This document shows positions 56,125 through 64,000 of a stretch of 64,000 nt of DNA, one piece after another. Source of the DNA: Borrelia turicatae 91E135. GTDB taxonomy: Bacteria > Spirochaetota > Spirochaetia > Borreliales > Borreliaceae. Below the pieces are notes generated by a model. That model was not told the origin of the DNA. It saw only the letters and a list, made by a program, of their open reading frames with translations, and ran no database searches. The DNA lies in the NCBI RefSeq assembly GCF_000012085.2, contig NC_008710.1:558001-622000 (forward strand), written 5' to 3'. Position numbers and translations under genes: made by a program. The first letter of the stretch is position 1, and the number at the start of each line of letters is the position of its first letter.

Positions 56125-57171
56125 ATGGGTTCTTTTAATTTTAAAAATTATGTATGTGATAGAGCAAAAAAAATTGTGAGGGAAAAGGGAGATAAGGCCA
56201 GTATAGTTTTTCCTGAAAGTACTGATGTTAGAATTTTAGAAGCAACTATTGATCTTTTAAAGAAAAAACTCGCAGGACTTGTGGTGCTTATTGGGCGTAG
56301 AGATGAGGTTTTTAGAAGATTAAAAGAACAGTCAGGTTCTAGAGATGATATCTTAGAAATGGTAAAAGTTGTAGATCCCAGTTCTTTTAAAGATTTTAAT
56401 AGATATTTAGATGAATATTTTAGTTTACAACATAATAGGAAATTAACTTTGAAGCAAGCTAGAGAAGAACTTTTAGATGAAATTGCTTTTTCTATGATGA
56501 TGGTGAGACTTGGTGAAGTTAAAACCTGTGTTTGTGGTGCTTTAGTGTCTTCAGCTAAAGTTTTAAGGAGTGTGTTTAAAATACTTCCTAAGCTTAAAGA
56601 GACTAATTTTATATCTTCTTTTATGATTATGGATACTGGTAATGATCTTGGTCGGGCTGAAACTTGTTTTGGGTATGAGGGAATTTTAATGTTTGCTGAT
56701 TGTGCTGTAATAATCAATCCTAATGCTCTTCAGCTTGCAGAAATTGCAATACAGAGTGCAAATTCATTTAAGAATATTTTTAATGCAGAGCCAAAAATAG
56801 CCCTTCTAAGCTTTTCTACAAAGGGGTCTGCTAATTCTATAGAAGTTGACAAGGTGAAAGGTGCTTTAGAGCTTGTTAAAAGCAAATGCTCAGACTTACT
56901 TATTGATGGGGAACTTCAGATTGATGCAGCTTTGGTTAAAGGTGTTGCAGAGAAAAAGTGCGGTGATTCCTTGGTTGCTGGTGCTGCAAATGTACTTATT
57001 TTCCCTAGTTTGGAGTCTGGTAATATTGGCTATAAGCTTGTTGAAAGATTGGCTTTTGCTAATGCCTATGGACCTTTCTTGCAAGGACTTAAAAATCCTG
57101 TTAGTGATCTCTCAAGGGGGTGTTCTCTAGATGATATCGTATTAACGAGTGCCTTGATGATTGGTAGTTAG
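56125..57171 (+). CDS. pta: Phosphate acetyltransferase
   Basis: Interconverts acetyl phosphate and acetyl-CoA, the main acetyl-CoA route where pyruvate dehydrogenase is absent. ASIVFPESTDVRILEATIDL opens the fold. GALVSSAKVLRSVFKILP, MIMDTGNDLGRAETCFGYEG, DCAVIINPNALQLAEIAIQS and the C-terminal ANVLIFPSLESGNIGYKLVE are family segments. The length of 348 residues is normal for the short form. GGAGG precedes the ATG. Its last 30 bases overlap the opposing rsmA gene. Confidence 0.95.
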   Translation: MGSFNFKNYVCDRAKKIVREKGDKASIVFPESTDVRILEATIDLLKKKLAGLVVLIGRRDEVFRRLKEQSGSRDDILEMVKVVDPSSFKDFNRYLDEYFSLQHNRKLTLKQAREELLDEIAFSMMMVRLGEVKTCVCGALVSSAKVLRSVFKILPKLKETNFISSFMIMDTGNDLGRAETCFGYEGILMFADCAVIINPNALQLAEIAIQSANSFKNIFNAEPKIALLSFSTKGSANSIEVDKVKGALELVKSKCSDLLIDGELQIDAALVKGVAEKKCGDSLVAGAANVLIFPSLESGNIGYKLVERLAFANAYGPFLQGLKNPVSDLSRGCSLDDIVLTSALMIGS

Positions 57172-57978
57172 TTTGTTTGAGATTGTAATGAATTCTTTGA
57201 CAGAAATCTCTTCAGGTCTTTTATCTAAAAATCTTTTTAAGAAGTCTTCTTCAAGAATGCTCCCGTCTTTGGTAAAGTTAATGATTGTATTTTTTAATTT
57301 TTTTCTGCGACTTATAAATACTGTTCTGACTAACTTGTTGAATGCTTTAAAGTCTTTAATTACTCTTTTGCAAGGAATGAGTTTAAGAGTTGTTGATTTT
57401 ACTTTAGGAATTGGATAAAAATTTTTTTTATCAATATCCATTATTTTAATTACATTAAAGTGTGATTGAACTAGTACTGTGAATGATGAGTAATTTTTAT
57501 TTCCCTCTTTTGCAAGCATTCTGTCCGCCAGTTCTTTTTGTACTGTAAATACCATGTGCGTTAAGATTCCATCTTCAATAAGCATTGATATTACTTTTGA
57601 TGCAATGTTATAAGGTAAATTTGAAAATATTTTGTTAATATTTTGTCTTTCTTGTTTATATGTCTTTAAAAAATCACCTTTTATTAGCTTGAAATTTTTA
57701 AATTGTCCAAATTGTTCATTTAAAATTTCTGAGTACTTAGGATCAATTTCAAAAACTGTCAGAAAATTTGTTTTCTTCAGCAAAATGATTGTCATTGCTC
57801 CAAGCCCTGGACCTATTTCCCAAATGTTTTCATTTTCTTTAATTTCAAGCGTGTCTACTATCTTTTCTCTTATATGCTCATTAATTAAGTAATTCTGTCC
57901 CCATATTTTTCGTGGAGCTATATTTTTGCTCGCAAGTGCACTTTTTATACTGTTTATGCTGTTATAATTTATGTTCAT
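57142..57978 (-). CDS. rsmA: 16S rRNA dimethyladenosine transferase RsmA (KsgA)
   Basis: Dimethylates two adjacent adenosines near the 3' end of 16S rRNA. The SAM site is NIWEIGPGLGAMTIILLKK, with FEIDPKY for the ribose-binding acidic residue. The catalytic motif is FSNLPYNIASKVIS (NLPY). The C-terminal helical domain contains FISRRKKLKNTI. The length of 278 residues is normal. It has an extended -10 ten bases before its ATG and overlaps pta at the 3' end. Confidence 0.95.
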   Translation of the reverse strand: MNINYNSINSIKSALASKNIAPRKIWGQNYLINEHIREKIVDTLEIKENENIWEIGPGLGAMTIILLKKTNFLTVFEIDPKYSEILNEQFGQFKNFKLIKGDFLKTYKQERQNINKIFSNLPYNIASKVISMLIEDGILTHMVFTVQKELADRMLAKEGNKNYSSFTVLVQSHFNVIKIMDIDKKNFYPIPKVKSTTLKLIPCKRVIKDFKAFNKLVRTVFISRRKKLKNTIINFTKDGSILEEDFLKRFLDKRPEEISVKEFITISNKLTTNHQGTR

Positions 57979-57988
57979 AGATAATAAA

Positions 57989-57997
57989 AATATAGCA
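57989..57997 (-). promoter_or_regulatory. Extended -10 element of rsmA
   Basis: On the minus strand TGCTATATT ends ten bases before the rsmA ATG, with no ribosome site between. A start 6-8 bases after it would give a leader of only a few bases. It lies in the 27-base gap after the ComEC stop. Confidence 0.42.
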
Positions 57998-58005
57998 TAT
58001 TACTA

Positions 58006-59283
58006 TCATTGGTGTTTTATGTTTTTGTTGAGATATCTCTTTTCTTGTTCTAATTTATAGATTATATAAAGTATCGTTAAAATACTTAAGACTAGAAATA
58101 TTTTTACGTTATAATTTTGAATTACTGGAAATTTGCTAAAGATAATGGCTGTTTCTTTTATTGCCTTAAAGATATAAGTGTTCATTAGATCAAGTAATAA
58201 AAATAAGTGTGCGTTGATTATGTAGCTTCCTAAGCTTAATATCGTTATTATTAAAAATACTAGCATTAGGGGAGTAACTATTAGGTTTGATAGTATTGAG
58301 ATTGGTTGAAGGTTGAGATCATTAACATAAAAAATGGGAGCTGTTGAAACTTGAATCATAAGGGTTGTAAAAATTGGATATATGAGTTTATTTAAATTAT
58401 ATCTTTGATTAAGAGCAAGGGAGATTGATATTCCAAGTACTGCAAGATAGGATAACTTGAATCCTATTGAATTTAGTGTGTGTGGTAAGATTATGGCATT
58501 TATTATAAAGCTAATTGCTAATGTACTAAGCAAATTGATTTTTCCATATGTTGATTTGTAAATTATAAGCGTTTTTATCATGATGAATGCCCTTAGAGTA
58601 GATGGTGAAAAGCCTGTTAAGATTAGATAATTGAGTAGTATTGTGCTTAGAATTAAATATTTTAGTTTTTCATTTTTGATTATAAGAAGTAAATAATAGA
58701 AAATAATATAAATTAGGTAAAAATGTAGGCCAGATACCACTAATATATGTGATATACCTGCTTTTTGAAATAAATTACTCTCATATTTTGTTATATCTGA
58801 TTTATTGTTTGTTAAAATCGCTTTTGAAAAGTGAGAATATTTGGTACTGATTGAGTTTAAAAACCGGTTTATTAGTTTATTATATTTTTCTCTAATATTT
58901 ACTAGCAGGGGTTTTTTGATAAGTTGCATTTTATTATTTTGAATTTTGACGATATCTCCGATTTTATATTTATTTTCAATATTTTTGAATATAAATTTAT
59001 ATTTTTTACCAAATCCATCTATTGATTCAATCTTGGTATTTGAATATTTTGCAAAATAGGTAATATTTGTTATTTGATAAAAATTATCCTCAAGTCTTTT
59101 AAAGTTTAGGCTAATTTCAAAAATGACTAGCAAACTTGTACTAATCATGAATGTGAGTGACAAATGAGCATTTCTTTTTATTAAAAAAATTGACATTAAG
59201 ATTAAATTTAAATATATTGGATTTAGTCTTAAGTAATATCTTGTTAATAAATTTAATGCACTTACTATAAACAATAAAATCAC
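58006..59283 (-). CDS. Short ComEC/Rec2-family membrane protein
   Basis: The membrane core of the DNA-uptake channel family. A short N-terminal part with a soluble OB-like stretch (YKFIFKNIENKYKIGDIVKI) is followed by the competence domain: AGISHILVVSGLHFYLIYII, LTGFSPSTLRAFIMIKTLII, and several more membrane helices. The C-terminal metallo-beta-lactamase domain of full ComEC proteins (about 750 residues) is missing; the protein is 425 residues. The start is GTG. DNA uptake has not been tied to this gene. Confidence 0.85.
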   Translation of the reverse strand: MILLFIVSALNLLTRYYLRLNPIYLNLILMSIFLIKRNAHLSLTFMISTSLLVIFEISLNFKRLEDNFYQITNITYFAKYSNTKIESIDGFGKKYKFIFKNIENKYKIGDIVKIQNNKMQLIKKPLLVNIREKYNKLINRFLNSISTKYSHFSKAILTNNKSDITKYESNLFQKAGISHILVVSGLHFYLIYIIFYYLLLIIKNEKLKYLILSTILLNYLILTGFSPSTLRAFIMIKTLIIYKSTYGKINLLSTLAISFIINAIILPHTLNSIGFKLSYLAVLGISISLALNQRYNLNKLIYPIFTTLMIQVSTAPIFYVNDLNLQPISILSNLIVTPLMLVFLIITILSLGSYIINAHLFLLLDLMNTYIFKAIKETAIIFSKFPVIQNYNVKIFLVLSILTILYIIYKLEQEKRYLNKNIKHQ

Positions 59284-59362
59284 TGAAAATCTCTTTTTAA
59301 GAAGTATATTTTAAATATATCAAAAATGTATCGAATCAGTTTTGGATTAATTATCACAAAAT

Positions 59363-59392
59363 TTGACAATCTTATATTTATATATCTATAAT
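59363..59392 (+). promoter_or_regulatory. Consensus sigma-70 promoter of the CPBP protease gene
   Basis: TTGACA (59363-59368) and TATAAT (59387-59392) are both perfect, 18 bases apart. The ATG at 59398 starts six bases after the -10, so the predicted start site falls on the start codon. No ribosome site is present. This is the best promoter match in the window. Confidence 0.75.
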
Positions 59393-59397
59393 TTATT

Positions 59398-60102
59398 ATG
59401 ACATTGTTAAATAAATACCCTTTAAGGTATGTTTTTTTGGAGGTTCTATTATCCTATTTTATAGTTACTCGTATTTCTCCTTTTGACAGTATTGATGTTG
59501 ATCTTTGGAATTTTGATAAAAATCATTATTATTATTGGTTGTATAGTACTTTTTTAATTCTTTTTGTTGTATATTTTTCTAAATTAACAAGTTCTTATAA
59601 TTTTAGAGATGAGTTTTTTATTCCTGAATTTAATCCTATTTTTATTTGGCAAGCATTTTTAATTTTTGTTAAGTTACTTATTTGTATTTTTTTGCTATTG
59701 ATTATTTTTTGTTTTATTTTGTATTGTCTTCCAGAATCAGTTCGAGTGTGGGTTGAAGTAGGTAACTCTGGTTTTATGTGGAATATAGGCAGTAAGCAAT
59801 CACTTTATTTAATGGTTATTACTTCTCTTTTTACAGGAGGAGTTGAAGAATTGTTTTACAGGGCTTTTATTATTACCAAACTTAAACAGATAGGGATTAC
59901 TTCATTGATTGCAGCCTTGCTTAGTAGTTTTATTTTTGCTTATGGACATTTTTATTATGGATTTGTTGGATTTTTATTTGCATTAATTTTTGGGGGAATT
60001 TTGTCTTATATATATTTAATACATAAAAATATATATTATTCAATTTTTGTTCATAGTTTTTATAATATTTTTGTTAGTGTTTTGCTCTTTTTGTTAAATT
60101 AG
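59398..60102 (+). CDS. CPBP-family (CAAX-type) intramembrane protease
   Basis: A 234-residue inner-membrane protein with about six hydrophobic segments. The CPBP motifs are present: GGVEELFYRAFIITKL (EExxxR), FAYGHFYYGFVG (second His motif) and SIFVHSFYNIF (third His/Asn motif). These support an active glutamate-type intramembrane protease. The substrate is unknown; Borrelia has no known prenylation. It is followed after 13 bases by the acyl-CoA ligase gene. Confidence 0.86.
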   Translation: MTLLNKYPLRYVFLEVLLSYFIVTRISPFDSIDVDLWNFDKNHYYYWLYSTFLILFVVYFSKLTSSYNFRDEFFIPEFNPIFIWQAFLIFVKLLICIFLLLIIFCFILYCLPESVRVWVEVGNSGFMWNIGSKQSLYLMVITSLFTGGVEELFYRAFIITKLKQIGITSLIAALLSSFIFAYGHFYYGFVGFLFALIFGGILSYIYLIHKNIYYSIFVHSFYNIFVSVLLFLLN

Positions 60103-60115
60103 TTAAGGAGGATCT

Positions 60116-62047
60116 ATGCTGGATACTATACCTAAGCGTTTCAATGAAGTTGTGAGGCTTTATGGTGATCTTGATATCTTTATTTATAAAGAGAATGAGT
60201 CTAAAGATTTTAAGAGACAGATATATTCTGATTTTTGGAATGAAGTTAAGAGTATTGGTTCTGGTCTTTTGCATTATAGAATTAAGAAAGGTGATAGGGT
60301 TGCTCTTATTTCTGATTCAAGAAAAGAGTGGATAATTATTGATATTGCTGTTATGAGTTTAGGATGTATTGATGTTCCAAAGGGTAATGATTCGTCTGAA
60401 GATGAGTTGGTTTATATTATTAATCATTCTGAGTCTAGTTTTGTCTTTGTGGAGAATGCTAAACAGCTTCAAAAAATCATTTCTAAAAAACATGAGCTTA
60501 AATTTGTTAAACATGTTGTTGTTATTGATGATGATAAACTTTATGAGGATAAATTGGGAAATATTACAATAATCTCTTATAAAAAATTATTGAGTTTGGG
60601 GTATGATTATTTAAAAGATAATCCTAAGATGTTTGATTCTGAACTTGAAAAAGTTTCTGGCAAGGATATTGCTACTATAATATACACTTCAGGAACAACA
60701 GGATTGCCAAAAGGTGTTGTACTTCGTCATGAATCTTTTATTTTTCAAGTAGATAGGATTGGTGATTATTTGCCGACAATTAAACCAGGGAAAATAATGA
60801 TATCTATTCTTCCTTTGTGGCATTCATTTGAGAGAACTTGTGAATATATAGTTGCTCTTAATGGTATGGCAATTGCTTATTCAAAGCCTATTGGGCCCGT
60901 TTTACTTAAAGATTTTGCAGCTTTAAATCCCCATGCAATTATTTCTGTTCCAAGAATTTGGGAAGGAATAAGGATTGGCATTATGAAAAGAGTATCGGAG
61001 TCTTTTTTTAAGAGATTTTTATTTAATTTTTTCCTAAAGATAGGAATTCTTTATATAAAGCTTAAGGAAAAATTTTTGGGACTTGTTCCTGTTTACAAGA
61101 GGTCAAATTTTTTAGTTTCAATTTTTATAAAGGTTGCTTGTCTTACTGGATTAATTTTTATTTTGCCTTTTAAATTTTTAGGACATGTTTTAGTCTTTAG
61201 AAAGATAAAGAAAGCACTTGGGAAAAGATTTGAATTTGGTGTTTCTGGTGGAGGAGCTTTGGTAAATTATGTTGATTATTTCTTCAAAGCTGTAGGGATT
61301 ATGGTGCTTGAAGGTTATGGTCTTACAGAAACGGGACCTGTTTTAAGTGTAAGACGTTTTAAGAGTCCTGTTGCAAATACTGTTGGGCCTTTGTTTCCAG
61401 ATATTGAATATAGAGTAGTCGGTAATGATGGTAATTTTTTATCTCCTGGTGAAAAGGGTGAGCTTTGGGTCAGATCCCCTCAAGTTATGAGTGGTTATTT
61501 TAAAGATGACACTACAACAAGGGAAGTTTTAACACGAGATGGTTGGTTTAAGACAGGTGATTTGGTGTGTGCAACAATTAATAATGAGATTTCAATTGTT
61601 GGAAGAAGTAAAGATACGATTGTGTTAAGAGGTGGAGAAAATATTGAGCCTGAATCTATCGAGAGAGCTTTATCAAAGTCTTTATTTATTGAAAATGTTG
61701 TAGTTGTCGGTCAAGATCAAAAGTTTTTAGGAGCTATTATTGTACCTAATTTTGAAGTTCTTGAGAAATGGGCTGGTTCTAATGAAATAATATTTGATTC
61801 TCATGATGATTTATTATCTAATGAATCTGTTAACAAACTCTATTCTAAATGTATTTCAGATATAGTTAATCTTAAGTCTGGATTTAAGAGCTTTGAGAGG
61901 ATTGTTGGATTTGTTTTATTAAAAGATAGTTTTGTTGTGGGCGAAGAACTTACTAATACTCTTAAGCTTAAAAGGTATTACATATTTGAAAAATATCATA
62001 AGAAGATAATGTCAATATTTAATAAGGATGACTGTGAATTATTATGA
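60116..62047 (+). CDS. Long-chain fatty-acid--CoA ligase (AMP-forming)
   Basis: Activates imported fatty acids for lipid synthesis, which matters in an organism that cannot make them. The AMP-binding P-loop is TIIYTSGTTGLPKGVVLRHE. ILPLWHSFERTCEY, MVLEGYGLTETGPVLSVR, DGWFKTGDLV and VLRGGENIEPESIERAL are ordered family motifs. At 643 residues it is of the long type with a hydrophobic insert (FLVSIFIKVACLTGLIFILP) that may touch the membrane. AGGAGG lies five bases before the ATG. Confidence 0.94.
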   Translation: MLDTIPKRFNEVVRLYGDLDIFIYKENESKDFKRQIYSDFWNEVKSIGSGLLHYRIKKGDRVALISDSRKEWIIIDIAVMSLGCIDVPKGNDSSEDELVYIINHSESSFVFVENAKQLQKIISKKHELKFVKHVVVIDDDKLYEDKLGNITIISYKKLLSLGYDYLKDNPKMFDSELEKVSGKDIATIIYTSGTTGLPKGVVLRHESFIFQVDRIGDYLPTIKPGKIMISILPLWHSFERTCEYIVALNGMAIAYSKPIGPVLLKDFAALNPHAIISVPRIWEGIRIGIMKRVSESFFKRFLFNFFLKIGILYIKLKEKFLGLVPVYKRSNFLVSIFIKVACLTGLIFILPFKFLGHVLVFRKIKKALGKRFEFGVSGGGALVNYVDYFFKAVGIMVLEGYGLTETGPVLSVRRFKSPVANTVGPLFPDIEYRVVGNDGNFLSPGEKGELWVRSPQVMSGYFKDDTTTREVLTRDGWFKTGDLVCATINNEISIVGRSKDTIVLRGGENIEPESIERALSKSLFIENVVVVGQDQKFLGAIIVPNFEVLEKWAGSNEIIFDSHDDLLSNESVNKLYSKCISDIVNLKSGFKSFERIVGFVLLKDSFVVGEELTNTLKLKRYYIFEKYHKKIMSIFNKDDCELL

Positions 62048-62061
62048 TTATAGGCTTGAAA

Positions 62062-62089
62062 TGTGAATTTGAGAAGTTCACATCTTTTT
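62062..62089 (+). terminator. Possible terminator after the acyl-CoA ligase
   Basis: TGTGAA pairs with TTCACA around a nine-base loop, followed by TCTTTTT. It lies 15 bases past the stop and overlaps the end of the opposing argS. The short stem makes it moderate. Confidence 0.4.
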
Positions 62090-63832
62090 CATGTAGGGAA
62101 TGTTAAGTAAATGCATACAATTTTTTATTGTTTGTAGAACTGCTTTTGATAAATCAGTTCTTGCATGTGTAAGTTCAGGGTTATCTTTATCTATTATTTT
62201 TGTGTCTTGATAATATGCACTGAAGCTTTTTGCAAGTAAGTAAGAATAGTTGACTATTATTGAAGGATTACGATCTTTTGCAGCCTTAATTATATATTCT
62301 TCAAATTCAGAGATAATTTTGATTATTGCCCATTCGTTTTCATTTATTAAGAGGTCGAAATTAATATTTTTGCTGGGTAAATTTAATTCATCATACTTGT
62401 CAAGTATGCTATTAATTCTTGCACCTACATATTGAATGTATGGACCTGAGTTTCCAGTAAATGATAAGCTTTCTTCTTTATTAAATAATATATCTTTGTG
62501 TATTGCCGTTTTGAGTAGATAGTAGTGAATGGCCCCTAGTGATATATTTAATGCAATTTTTTTGGAATCTTGCTCATTTGAATGTCTCTTTTTTATCTCT
62601 ATCATAGTTGATTCGCTTAGATCATGAATTAAGTTGTCAGCATCAATTACATGACCTTCTCTTGATTTCATTTTACCTGTAGGTAAGTTTACCATGCCGT
62701 ATGATAAGTGCACTAGATTATTTTCTTTTGTAATTCCTAATTTATCTGCAACGTAAAATAAAGTTTTAAAATGATGAATTTGTTCACTTCCAACTACATA
62801 AATCATTTCATCGAAATCAAATTCATTTTTTCTAGTTAATATATTTCCTAGATCCTGTGTTAAATAAATGGAGGTTCCATTAGCTCTTAGGAGTACTTTT
62901 TGTTTAAATTTTTGATCGGTCATTTCATTTGTTTCTATAGGTATATTGATACATATAGCCCCATCTTCTCGTTTATAGCATAAACCTTTTTCTAATCCTT
63001 GAAGTATAATTTCTCGTCCGATCTTAAATATTTCACTTTCAAGATAAATTTTATCGAATGTAATGTTTGTAAGTTTGTAAGTTTCTTTGATTCCTTCAAT
63101 TGCCCATTTATTTAATTTTTTCCAAAGTTTAACAGTCTCTTCATCTCCTTCTTCCCACTTACATAATAACTGTTGTATTTCGTCTTCTGCCATTTTATTA
63201 TTTTTAGCATATTCGTTGTATTTTACATAAAAATCACCGATTAAATGATCCCCCTTTTTTAGGGAAAGTTCAGGGGTTGTATTATTTCCAAATTTTTTAT
63301 AAGCAAGCATGGTTTTGCAGATATGTGTTCCCCTATCATTTATCAAATTTATTTTTGTTACCTGGCCACCAGAAGCTTTTAGTATTCTTGATAAGCTTTC
63401 CCCAATAATGTCATTTCTAAGATGTCCTACATGCAATGGTTTGTTTGTATTTGGTGATGAGAATTCTATTATTATCCTTTTGTTTTTAAGTACATTATTT
63501 ATTCCATATTTTTCTTTCTGTTCATTGACTTTTTTGATTATATCTTTAATATATTCTTTTCTGTTGAATTTTATGTTTAAATAAGCTCCCATTGATTTGG
63601 TTGTGTATTTCTTTCCAATCTGTTTAATTATCTCTTCAATAATCACAGATGTACTGAGTTTTAAGATTTTACTAAATTCGAATATTAGTATTGATAAATC
63701 TCCCAGTTCACTTTTTGGAGGTTTTTTCATGATTATATTTATTTTGTCTAATGTAATGTTTTGTTTTAATGCAAGTTCTTTTATTGTTTTGCTAATTTTA
63801 TTTTCTAAATCTTTTTTTATTTTACTGATCAT
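62078..63832 (-). CDS. argS: Arginyl-tRNA synthetase
   Basis: Charges tRNA-Arg. The N-terminal additional domain (about 1-110) is followed by the class I core with the HIGH motif in [53 protein letters not shown] and [20 protein letters not shown] (the KMSKS-region variant) are ArgRS segments. The C-terminal anticodon domain ends near [17 protein letters not shown]. The length of 584 residues is normal. The ATG lies inside the end of the preceding minus-strand gene. Confidence 0.97.
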   Translation of the reverse strand: MISKIKKDLENKISKTIKELALKQNITLDKINIIMKKPPKSELGDLSILIFEFSKILKLSTSVIIEEIIKQIGKKYTTKSMGAYLNIKFNRKEYIKDIIKKVNEQKEKYGINNVLKNKRIIIEFSSPNTNKPLHVGHLRNDIIGESLSRILKASGGQVTKINLINDRGTHICKTMLAYKKFGNNTTPELSLKKGDHLIGDFYVKYNEYAKNNKMAEDEIQQLLCKWEEGDEETVKLWKKLNKWAIEGIKETYKLTNITFDKIYLESEIFKIGREIILQGLEKGLCYKREDGAICINIPIETNEMTDQKFKQKVLLRANGTSIYLTQDLGNILTRKNEFDFDEMIYVVGSEQIHHFKTLFYVADKLGITKENNLVHLSYGMVNLPTGKMKSREGHVIDADNLIHDLSESTMIEIKKRHSNEQDSKKIALNISLGAIHYYLLKTAIHKDILFNKEESLSFTGNSGPYIQYVGARINSILDKYDELNLPSKNINFDLLINENEWAIIKIISEFEEYIIKAAKDRNPSIIVNYSYLLAKSFSAYYQDTKIIDKDNPELTHARTDLSKAVLQTIKNCMHLLNIPYMKKM

Positions 63833-63998
63833 TCTTTTTCCCTTTAATATTTATTAGTATGTTAATTAAGAGAAAGATTAAGGATGCTGCTAGAAAAATA
63901 TTTGAGCTATAAACAGGTGTTTTTATTATATTACCATCTTTAATTATTGATAATTTAATATTGAAAAGCTGTAAGCCCCCAGTATTTAGTATTTCTCT
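63822..63998 (-). CDS. C-terminus of a membrane-anchored protein, 5' end outside window
   Basis: The minus strand is open from the window edge to a TAA at 63822-63824 that overlaps the argS start by 11 bases. The 58 visible residues include a polar stretch ([20 protein letters not shown]) and one C-terminal membrane helix ([18 protein letters not shown]) followed by the basic tail KGKKNDQ. This is the layout of a protein held by a C-terminal anchor with a cytoplasmic tail. The family is not recognisable from this part. Confidence 0.6.
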   Translation of the reverse strand, partial: REILNTGGLQLFNIKLSIIKDGNIIKTPVYSSNIFLAASLIFLLINILINIKGKKNDQ

Positions 63999-64000
63999 AA

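Noticed and set aside
56148-56717. 189-residue minus-strand frame opposite pta
   Set aside because: It is a mirror of the conserved pta sequence with Ser/Lys-rich composition typical of antisense frames here.

Overview
The window is a chromosomal segment of a Borrelia-type spirochaete. It is very AT-rich, uses many TTG and GTG starts, and its order of prs, polA, ligA, ptsH-ptsI-crr, htpG, gnd, cheA, pyrG, dnaE, recG, murD, metG, pta, rsmA, fadD-like and argS follows what I recall of the Borrelia burgdorferi chromosome from about bb0542 to bb0595. Two features lean towards the relapsing-fever side of the genus. There is no pfs/bgp-type gene between metG and pta, and an M20 dipeptidase sits between cheY and pyrH. 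This placement is inference, and the species cannot be named from the sequence alone. I saw no rRNA, CRISPR array, insertion sequence or prophage.

Layout. 0-4 kb: the end of a TPR protein, a secreted barrel-like protein, PRPP synthetase and an FGGY sugar kinase. 3.9-9.1 kb (minus): a probable operon of a CheY, FliS, a small helical protein, DNA polymerase I, dephospho-CoA kinase and a SPOR protein. 9.3-13.5 kb: ligA, convergent with a secreted protein that carries twelve 21-residue coiled-coil repeats. 13.7-16.9 kb: three overlapping genes that look like an eroded xanthine-dehydrogenase (molybdenum hydroxylase) large/FeS/FAD set. 17-19.7 kb: general PTS genes ending in a perfect bidirectional hairpin. 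19.7-25.2 kb: htpG, gnd and three small exported proteins. 25.6-32.1 kb: a chemotaxis operon (cheW, STAS, cheA, cheB, an MCP-tip-like protein, cheY). 32.1-39.3 kb: M20 peptidase, tRNA-Leu(CAA), pyrH, a glycosyltransferase, an ABC pair and pyrG. 39.4-47.6 kb: an unknown protein, a soluble chemoreceptor, dnaE, a YggT protein and recG. 47.6-56 kb: a VanY-type carboxypeptidase, two MATE transporters, murD, a FemAB-like ligase and metG. 56-64 kb: pta, rsmA, a short ComEC, a CPBP protease, an acyl-CoA ligase, argS and the tail of a membrane-anchored protein.

How the genes fit together. Nucleotide supply relies on salvage enzymes (prs, pyrH, pyrG). Sugar enters through the PTS and is used by gnd and the FGGY kinase. 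Acetate and fatty acids are handled by pta and the acyl-CoA ligase. Cell-wall genes (murD, FemAB-like, VanY-like, SPOR) and replication or repair genes (polA, ligA, dnaE, recG) are spread through the segment.

The most unusual item is the three-gene set at 13.7-16.9 kb. All three subunits of a molybdenum hydroxylase can be traced along their lengths, yet the GG motifs for FAD, most FeS cysteines and the molybdopterin motifs are gone while the reading frames stay open. The second is the 21-residue repeat protein, whose core carries the Asn-layer signature known from trimeric autotransporter stalks. The third is a set of genes (chemoreceptor, dnaE, murD, rsmA, CPBP protease) whose -10 element lies so close to the start codon that their mRNAs are probably leaderless.
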